Assembly: GCF_030272615.1 (NCBI RefSeq)
Contig: NC_081406.1
Coordinates: forward strand, 212,078,997 to 212,142,996
Direction of reading: 5' to 3'
Length of the DNA stretch: 64,000 nt
From: Cryptomeria japonica
Taxonomy: Eukaryota; Streptophyta; Pinopsida; Cupressales; Cupressaceae
The notes under the pieces are model-generated. The model worked only from the letters and a program-made list of their open reading frames with translations. It did not search any database and was not told the DNA's origin. The stretch's first letter is position 1, and every line of letters starts with the position of its first letter. Shown one piece after another: positions 56,394 through 64,000 of this stretch. The translations under genes and the position numbers were made by a program.

Positions 56394-59300
56394 TCATGTA
56401 TAGAAATTTTTGAGGTGAATTCTATTGATAGGTTCATCAAATAGGTCCCCTTCTGATGTAGAAATCTGATATGCCCATAATCCATAGGTTGATATGATGA
56501 CAAAAGGACCTAGCCAATTTGGTTCAAACTTGCCCTTCTTTTCCCGATCCTATTGATTTTGGGGATTTTCCTTTAGTACCAAATCATTGGTTTGAAATTC
56601 CCTTTGTTTTACTTTATGATTGTAGCTCCTGCACATGCATTGCTGATATGCTTTGAGGTGTTCAAAAGCACATTGTCAGCATTCATCTAGCAACTCTAAT
56701 TCTTGTAGTTTGTTTACCCGATATTTCTCATCTAGGATGAGTCCCTTTAGTGATACTCTAAGTTCTCAACCTCAATAGGTAGAATAGCCTTTGATCCATA
56801 CACAAGTGAGCATGGTGTAGCTCCTATAGGCATGCGGATGCTAGTTTTGTAGGCCCATAATGTTAGGTTGAGTTGAATATGCCAATCACGACCAACTTCG
56901 TTCACTGTTTTCTTGAGCATTTTTAGGATGGTTTTGTTTGAGACCTCTGTTTGGCCATTCCCTTGTGGATAGTAAGGTGTGGAGAAATGATGTTGGATAT
57001 GGAATTGTTCACACATTTCTCTCACATCTTGATTCTTAAATGGTCTTCCATTATCAGTGATAATGGAACTAGGAATTCCATACTAACAAATGAGATAATT
57101 CAGGATAAAAGAGGATATTTTCTTGTCAGTAACAGTAGTCAATGGGACAGCCTCTATCCACTTTGTAAAATACTCAATGTCCATGATGATAAACTTATCT
57201 CCATTTGATGAGGAAGGATTAATCTTGCCCACTAGATCGAGTCCCCATTGATAGAATGGCCATGATATAGTGAACGGTTGTAGCTCCTATGCTGGTGCAT
57301 GTATAAGATTGCCATGAATTTATCATTTTGGACATTTTTTGGCAAACTGGTATGATTCCTTTTCCATGGTCAGCCAATAATATCCCATCCTTATAAGTTT
57401 CTTGGTGAGAGTAGGACCACTTGAATGTGTGCCACAAATACCTTCGTGAAGTTCTTGCAAGGCAATTTTAGATTCGTTACAATCAAGACACCGAAGAAGA
57501 GTACCATCAAATCCTCGATGGTAAAGTGTGTCAATGGTTAGGATGTAATGGGCTACTTGATGAATAAAGTTGCGCTTCTAGTTTTGCGATAGATCTAGTG
57601 GAATAATATTGTCTTTTAGGTAGTCTTAGATATTTCCATAGAGGGGTGAGTTGGAACCAACTATGTGACACATGACTTGGGATTCAAAATTATCATAGGC
57701 AGGGGAAAACAATTGTTCCACCAGGAACTCATAACGACTCTGTTTGTCTAGTATTTCAAGGAGTGAGGCAATGGTTACCATGGCGTTGGCATCTTTGTTG
57801 TTCAACCTTGGAATCTACTCAAATTTGATATCCACAAAGTACTTTTTGAAATCATCCACCATGTGCTTGTAGGGCATCAACTTGTTGTCCTTTGTTTGAT
57901 AGTCATTGTTACCCTGATTAATGACTAATTGGGAGTCTCCAAATACTTTCAACTCTGTGATCCTCCACTCTATGACCATTTTGATGCCTATTACTAGAGC
58001 TCTTTACTCAACTATATTATTTGTGCAAGGAAACATCAATCTATAAGATCATGGAATAGTGTGTCCTTATGGAGTGACAAATAGGATGCCAAGACCTAAT
58101 CCATGTTATGTGTATGATCCATCAAAGTATAAGATCCATAGTTTTGTCGATACCTTGAGAGTATCTATGTATGAAAATTCAACATGGATTGGATGATTGT
58201 CTTGTAATGGTGCTTCTGCTAGCTGATCTATGATAGCTTGACCTTTGATAGCCTTTCTCTTTGTGTACTGGATGCCAAACTCACTTAGAATCATCACCCA
58301 TTTAGCTAGCCTTCCTATGAGAGTGACTTTGCTAAGTAGATATTTTAATGGGTCAATTTTTTTAACTAGCTTGATTGTGTGAGATAGCGTATAGTATCAA
58401 AAATTTTGAGAAGTGAGCACCACAACTAAATAATATTTTTCAATGAATGTGTAGTTGAGCTCGTAACAATTCAATGTCCTTCTGATGTAGAATATTGCTC
58501 TTTCCTTGCCCACTGAATCCTCTTGTGTTAATAATGCTTTTAGTGATACTTTTGTAGATGATATGTAGAGAATGAGAGGTTTGCCCGCTATTGGGGGTAC
58601 CAATATAGGTAGATTCATCAAATACTGCCTGAGTTGGTAGAATGATTTTGCACATTGATCTTACTATCTAAAAGGGACATTCTTGTGGAGTAGATGAGTG
58701 AAAGGAAGGTACTTGTTAGCTAGTTGAGCAATGAATCTTCTTATGGATTATAGTCATCCCTGTAGAGATCTTAACTAATTGATATTTCTAGGAGGTGCCA
58801 TCTCCATGATTGCTTGTACCTTTTGGGGGTCCACCTTGATTCCTTTTTCTGAGATTATGTATCCAAAGAGTTCCTGGATGTTACACCGAAGACACACTTT
58901 TTAGGATTCAGTCATACATTAAATTGTTCTAGCCTCTGAAATATTTTGTCTAGAATCTCCAAGTGTCCTTCTCTTGTAAATGATTTGGCCAATAGGTCAT
59001 CTACATAATATTCCATGAATGTGTGCATCATGTCATGAAATATTATGGTCATTGCCCGTTGATAGGTTGCTCCCGCATTTTTCAATCCAAAAGGTGTAGC
59101 ATTCCAGCAGTATGTGACCCATGGACATGTAAATGTTGTTTTATCTTGGTCTTTTAGTTCTATTTTGATTTTATTGTAGTCTAAGAAACCTTCCATGAGT
59201 GATAACATAGCATTTCCTACTATTAGATCTATAATTGTGTTGATGTTGGGTAAAGGAAAGTCATCCTTCAAACAAGCCTTGTTGAGATGCCTAAAATCTA

Positions 59301-60072
59301 TACAAATTCTAATGCTTTTATCTAGTTTGGATACAAGTACAATGTTTGAGATCCATTCTACATAATCTATGGGTTGAATGAATTCTACATCAAGTAGATT
59401 CTTTAGTTATACTTTAACCAAGAAGGCGACATGCGGGTTCATTTTTCTCAGTTTTTGCTTGACTAGATTAGCTCCTAGAGCTATAGATAAATGGTGCATA
59501 ATTGAATTTGGATCTACCCTTGGCTTATCTACATAGGACCAAGCAAAATTGATTTGGTTCTACCAAGTGTATGGTCTTTGTTGGTGCTTCAGTGTTGATA
59601 TTGATTGACTGAATTGATTCAATCAAAATTGGCAATCTCTCCTAATAAAGTTCAGGAAAAGTATCAATTATCTCATCCTTTGGTGCCTCAGTGAGGTTTT
59701 CACCATTATATATGTCCTTTGGTTTTACTTTTTTATGATCTAATATTGTCATTAAATGGTTTTCACTATTAGATCGAATATTTTTTTTATTCATTTTGCG
59801 ACTAAGAGACTTGGCACTCTCTTGATTGAGAAATTCATTATGGGATTCACTGGTGGATCATGTTTTCGGGTTTACTGAACAAAGGTAATGAACAATGGCT
59901 TCATCATCTTGAAAGATAGAGATATTGAGTGGCTCTGTTTGTTTCCAATCAATGAGTCAAGGATATATTAATGGTAAGGGATCATCTGGCCGATTAAGAT
60001 CTATAGAAGTAAGGGTCATGATGGATACGTTGTCAAATTTGGTAGTAGTGAAGTCAAGGTTTATGATGATAC
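56394..60072 (-). pseudogene. gypsy-3 pol: reverse transcriptase, RNase H, integrase
   Basis: Reverse transcriptase at 59271-58912: DDFPLPNINTIID, NATPFGLKNAGATYQRAM and MEYYVDDLLAKS with the catalytic YVDD. RNase H around 58700-57900: LYFDGSYT. Integrase at about 57500-56394: zinc region HEGICGTH, core acids in WGLDLVG, ITDNGRPF and NGQTEVSNKTI, and C-terminus DEPINRIHLKNF, with the stop at 56394-56396. Upstream of reverse transcriptase (60072-59400) is a decayed gag-pol linker. There are several stops and frame changes. The order RT-RH-IN and motif style place it in Ty3/gypsy, near Tat/Athila. Confidence 0.85.
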
Positions 60073-61274
60073 TGCTAGATAGTTCAAATAATCGGAGGCT
60101 AGCTAAGAGGGGGGGTGAATTAGTTCTCACTAGATTATCAGAACCTTAAGCAATTAAAACTTTAATACCAGAACACATAACATCAATATCAGAATATATA
60201 AACCAATTACCAAAATAGAAAATATACCAATTAAGCACAACCAACAATTAGAGAATGGATACCAACCACATGACACCAAGATTTGTATGTGAAAACCCGA
60301 TAAAGAGAAAAACCTCAATGGGAAGCCTACCCACAGTCAGATAATACTTCTGCAGTAATTATGTGATTACAAATTGAGGGGCTCATACGTGTAAGATGGC
60401 CAATAACCTAGAGCACACTTCTCATTACAAAAGACTGACTACATGAAAATCCAGACCACAATCTGGAAGGAAGAATGAACTGCAATAATAGCATCTCCTA
60501 TGCCTGAATATGGTTTTGGTTAAGCTCAATACTAGAGGTTTTAAACCTCTTGCATAAACCCAACTTGATCACCTATGATCGACCAAATCCTCTACATTAA
60601 TGATTATTACATTATTCACTTACATACCTTCTATGATCTACAATGAGATCATACACATATATATACAAACCCTCGACCTTAAACAATTAGGTCAGCCACC
60701 AGATAATAAAACCTATTACATTTATAAAATGTGTCAGCTTGAGACCAAACAAATATTATCTAGCCCATAAGTCATCCAATAAATACATTGAGGAGTCCCA
60801 ACAACACATTACATTAAGGCCATCCATAACCTAGATAGTATCAGACCCAATTTAGGTCCACACATACTAAAGCAATGATCCCAATCAGTCAAGGCTCAAA
60901 CATGACCACCATCAACATCCTGAATTTGTACTATAAGCCACACCAACACCACTTATGCATAGTATCAAAATATCTTCAACAAAGCTTTGTCGGTGAAACC
61001 CTCACCAGATCAACAAACTAGGCTTACCGACATATAAGATAGCATCCAATCACTAAATCAATACCACATGACTAAACATGAATTTGAGTAGCATGAATAG
61101 CACATCTAAGCCAATTTCATAAGCCAAAGCATACCAGAGTATACCGGATTAACATGATCTAATCCAACCAGAAACCAAACATCCTATCAAGACCAACCAG
61201 ATACTGGTAAATAGCCAAAACAACTAGTGTTGACATCAATGCAGTACATAATCAATTCCTCCAAATTTCCAACA
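60073..61274 (-). repeat. copia-3 3' LTR
   Basis: On the minus strand it starts TGTTGGAAATTTGG at 61274. The conserved C-run (plus-strand GAGGGGGGG) is near 60107-60115. A TATA-like run is near 60657-60665. The right part matches the fragment at 12736-13381. The left end is uncertain by about 30 bases because the gypsy-3 frame could extend to about 60095. Confidence 0.65.
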
Positions 61275-61643
61275 ATCTCCCCCTTTGGCATTAATGGCAA
61301 CACTAGATGTGAAAAACATCCAAGTGCCAAAAAATGCCAAACAATTCTCTCATATAGGAATATAGCAGTGAAGTTCTGATCCATACCCTCCCTTTAGATG
61401 ATATCATAGTTAGGTTATACAAATTTCTCCCCCCTAATGTATATAACGCCTTAATTTTTTCACATGAATATCTCTCCCCCTTTGACATCAATGCTAAAGA
61501 TCTGATATAAATATCATAACAAAATCATAAACCATTGAATCACAATACTAACTACTCCCCCTGAGTAGTAGCATCACCACATCAATCCATAATGAATAAT
61601 ATCTCTGATAATGCATACCGGACTGATGCCAAATAGCATCAAT
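61275..61643 (-). promoter_or_regulatory. copia-3 3' untranslated region with four purine tracts
   Basis: Complements are CTCCCCCTTTGGC (61278-61290), CTCCCCCCT (about 61427-61435), CTCCCCCTTTGAC (about 61473-61485) and CTCCCCCTGAG (about 61555-61565). Their order and flanks match copia-1. The inverted-repeat arms are 61289-61303 and 61227-61241. Confidence 0.75.
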
Positions 61644-64000
61644 CTATTTTTTTTCTGGAGGGGCAGAAACCCCTAATCTGTCTCTGAGGTACTCAAATGA
61701 TTCTTTAGGCAAAGGTTTAGTAAAGATATTTGCAATCTGCTCTTTAGTGTTCACATAAACCAATCTGACTTCATTTTCTTCAACCTTTTCCTTCAAAAGT
61801 TATACTTGATAGATATGCACTTTGTCTTAGAGTGAAATACTGGATTCTTGGATATGTTTATAGTAGCAAAGTTATCACAGTGAATAACTACTAGTTCATT
61901 GAAATGCACTTTTATGTCCTTCAATATTTGCTTCATCCATATAACTTGTGTACAGTTAGTAGCAGCAGCAACATACTCAGCTTCAACAGTAGATAAAGAG
62001 GTACATGACTATTTCTTTCTGATCCATGAAATAAGTTTCTTTCCAAGAAAGAAAGCTCCACCAAAATTACTTTTTTGGTCATCACATCACCTGCCCAATA
62101 TGCATCTCTATATAAATATAAAGTAAAGTCATCATCTTTAGGATACCAAAAACCATATTCAGATGTTCCTTGTAAGTATCTAAAAATCCTTTTTCACCAC
62201 ACTCTCATGATTTTCTCTAGGATCACTTTGATATCTTGATGCAATGCAAACTGCATTCATTATGTCTGGTCTAGTCTGAGTCAAGTATAGCAGACCTCCA
62301 ATCATAGACTTGTATCTTGTAGGATTTACCAGTGCAAAATCATCTTTCTTTGTCAATTTCTCACTTGTAACCATAGGAGTACTAATCGGTTTAGAGTTTT
62401 CCATACCAAATTTCTTCAACATCTCTCTAGCATACTTAGTTTGATAGATGAAAATACCTTTATCAATCTAAGTAATCTCCAAACCTAAGAAAAATTTAAT
62501 TTCCCCAATCATAGACATTTCAAATTCATTCTCCATATTGTTACCAAATTCCATGCACAACTTATCCTCACCTCCAAAAATGATGTCATCAACAAAGACC
62601 ATATCATCATTAGTGACTTTATAATATAGATTACTATCAGCATTAACTTTAGTCAAACCAAGTTTTGAGAGATATTTGTCCAATCTTGCATACCAAGCTC
62701 TAGGTGCTTGTTTCAATCCATATAAGGCTTTCTTTAACCTCCAAAGCATGTTTTTATCTTCTGAAAGTAAAAAAGCCATCAGGTTTCTCAATATAAACTT
62801 CCTCATCAAGATCCCCATTCAAAAAAGCAAACTTAACATCATCTGATAAACCTTGTAGTTTTTATGTGCAGCATAGGCAAGAAATAATCTTATAGCTTAA
62901 ATCCTAGCTACAGGTGCAAAAGTTTCACCATAATAAATTTCTTCTTTCTGAGAATATCCTTTACAAACCAATCTAGCTTTATTTCTCACAACTTGTCCAT
63001 ATTCATTTAATGTATTCCTGAAAACCCATTTAATTCCAATAGCATTCTTATTTTTAGGCCGGGGAACTAAAATCCATGTGTTATTGTTTTCTATCTGATC
63101 TAATTCTTCTTCCATAGCTTTCATCCAACATTCATCTTTACATGCTTCAGTTATTGATATTAGTTCAACTTGAGAAATTAAATATACCTCATCAATTTCC
63201 AATCTTCTTCTTGTCATCACTCCTTTGTTCTTATCCCCAATGATCTGATCTTCTAAATGATTCAACCTTACATACCTAGGAGTTTTCTGACTCTCTGCTC
63301 CTCTTCCCTGATCTTCAGTTACTGTTTAATTTTCCAATACTACCGGAGTAACTGGTTCAGCATTTTGTTCTAGTAAAGGTGTTACCAGTTCAGTTATGAT
63401 CATTTCCACTACTGGTTCTTGCTCATAAATTCTTATTTGACTTCTATTTTGCTCATCCACCTTGACATTAGTGCTCTTTATAATTCTCTTCAATCTTTTG
63501 TTATTTAACATTATAATAACCAAGAAATATTCCTTCATCACATCTAGGATCAAAATTACCAATGAAATCATATCTCTTGATATAACATTTACTACCAAAG
63601 ATTCTAAAGCACTTAACTATAGGTGTATTGCCAAACCATAACTCATAAGGTGTCTTACTGGTTTCTCCTTTGATATAAACTTTGCTAAATGTATAAACGA
63701 TTGTGCTCACTACTTCTCTCCAGTAGATATGAGGTAGATTAGCTTCCATCATCATGGTTCTAGTTGCATCTAAGATAGTTCTATTCTTTCTTTCCACAAC
63801 TCCTTTCTACTGAGGTGTCTGAGAAACAAAAAATTGTCTCTAGATGCCATTCTTCTCACAAAAGTTTCTAAACTCAGCGGATGTGAATTCTCCACCATGA
63901 TCTGACATTAAGCACTTAATCTTCAATCTTGTCTTAGTCTCAACCTTAGCTTTAAATATTTTAAACTTTTCAAAAGCCTTAGATTTCTCCCGTAGAAAAA
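61644..64000 (-). pseudogene. copia-3 pol: integrase, reverse transcriptase, RNase H
   Basis: Sense runs right to left. The integrase core has SDHGGEFTS and VVERKNRTI, with stops near 63840 and 63808, then KTPYELWFGNTP. A frame change is near 63520. Reverse transcriptase includes GIKWVFRNTLNEYGQ, ARLVCKGYSQKE, LKKALYGLKQAPRAWYARLD, the catalytic segment DDMVFVDDIIFGG and EFEMSMIGEIKFFLGLEI. RNase H includes GGLLYLTQTRPDI, SLSTVEAEYVAAATNC and CTQVIWMKQILKDI. It ends near LRDRLGVSAPP at 61644. It is less decayed than copia-1 and of the same Sirevirus-like type. Confidence 0.88.

Larger units (their letters stand above)
48866..60072 (-). mobile_element. gypsy-3: Tat/Athila-like Ty3/gypsy element with an antisense gene
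   Basis: Minus strand. From right to left: gag-pol with protease remnant, reverse transcriptase, RNase H and integrase (60072-56394), a long region with a plus-strand PMD gene, the purine tract and the 3' LTR (48866-50404). It inserted into the G2 3' LTR. Its 5' part is interrupted by copia-3 and runs out of the window. Confidence 0.78.
60073..64000 (-). mobile_element. copia-3: Ty1/copia retrotransposon, 3' part
   Basis: Minus strand: pol from 64000 down to 61644, a 3' untranslated region with four purine tracts, and a 3' LTR at about 60073-61274. The rest lies right of the window. Its pol is close to copia-1 and copia-2. It interrupts gypsy-3; the left edge at 60073 (TGCTAGATAG) is a best guess. 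Confidence 0.8.

Overview
The window looks like plant nuclear DNA made almost entirely of nested, decayed LTR retrotransposons. I recognise no host gene, rRNA, tRNA or CRISPR array. Plant signs are Ty1/copia pol of Sirevirus type (RNase H with CTQVLWLKQML, reverse transcriptase with FVDDIIFG), initiator-Met-tRNA primer sites, Tat/Athila-like Ty3/gypsy pol, and a plant mobile domain (PMD) gene. The depth of nesting suggests a large genome, perhaps a gymnosperm; that is inference.

Layout: (1) 1-2357, 3' end of copia-1. (2) 2358-12540, copia-2, split in its reverse transcriptase by A1 (5397-12161, duplication AAAAT). (3) 12541-13381, an unassigned patch and a piece of copia LTR. (4) 13382-23595, G1, a gypsy element without pol, split by A2 (15390-21836, minus, duplication AATAC). 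(5) 23596-40271, B0, a diverged relative of A. It is split in ORF2 by B (25165-32552) and in a polypurine tract by a solo LTR (32858-39183, duplication CAAAG), which in turn holds element C (33450-38902, minus, duplication GACTG). (6) 40272-41034, unassigned. (7) 41035-48865, G2, a second copy of the G1 type, cut at its right end by gypsy-3. (8) 48866-60072, gypsy-3 on the minus strand, with an antisense PMD gene between integrase and 3' LTR. (9) 60073-64000, copia-3 on the minus strand.

The most notable content is a group of LTR elements (A1, A2, B, B0) without reverse transcriptase, RNase H, integrase or protease. A1, A2 and B carry ORF1 (long coiled coil plus four zinc knuckles, no capsid domain seen) and a long ORF2 of unknown function; B0 shows only the later part of ORF2. 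The A and B lineages have unlike LTRs but share an ORF2 domain of about 170 residues. All share cis signals with the copia elements: initiator-Met primer site, a C-run near the LTR 3' end, several AAAGGGGGAG tracts, and an inverted repeat that brackets the last tract and the LTR start. The leader of A is also similar to that of copia-2. The simplest reading is that Sirevirus-like copia elements move these elements in trans.

Nearly every reading frame carries stops or frameshifts, so coding entries are given as pseudogenes. Boundaries rest on TG...CA ends, paired LTRs, target duplications and frames that rejoin after the insert is removed. No alignment or database search was run.
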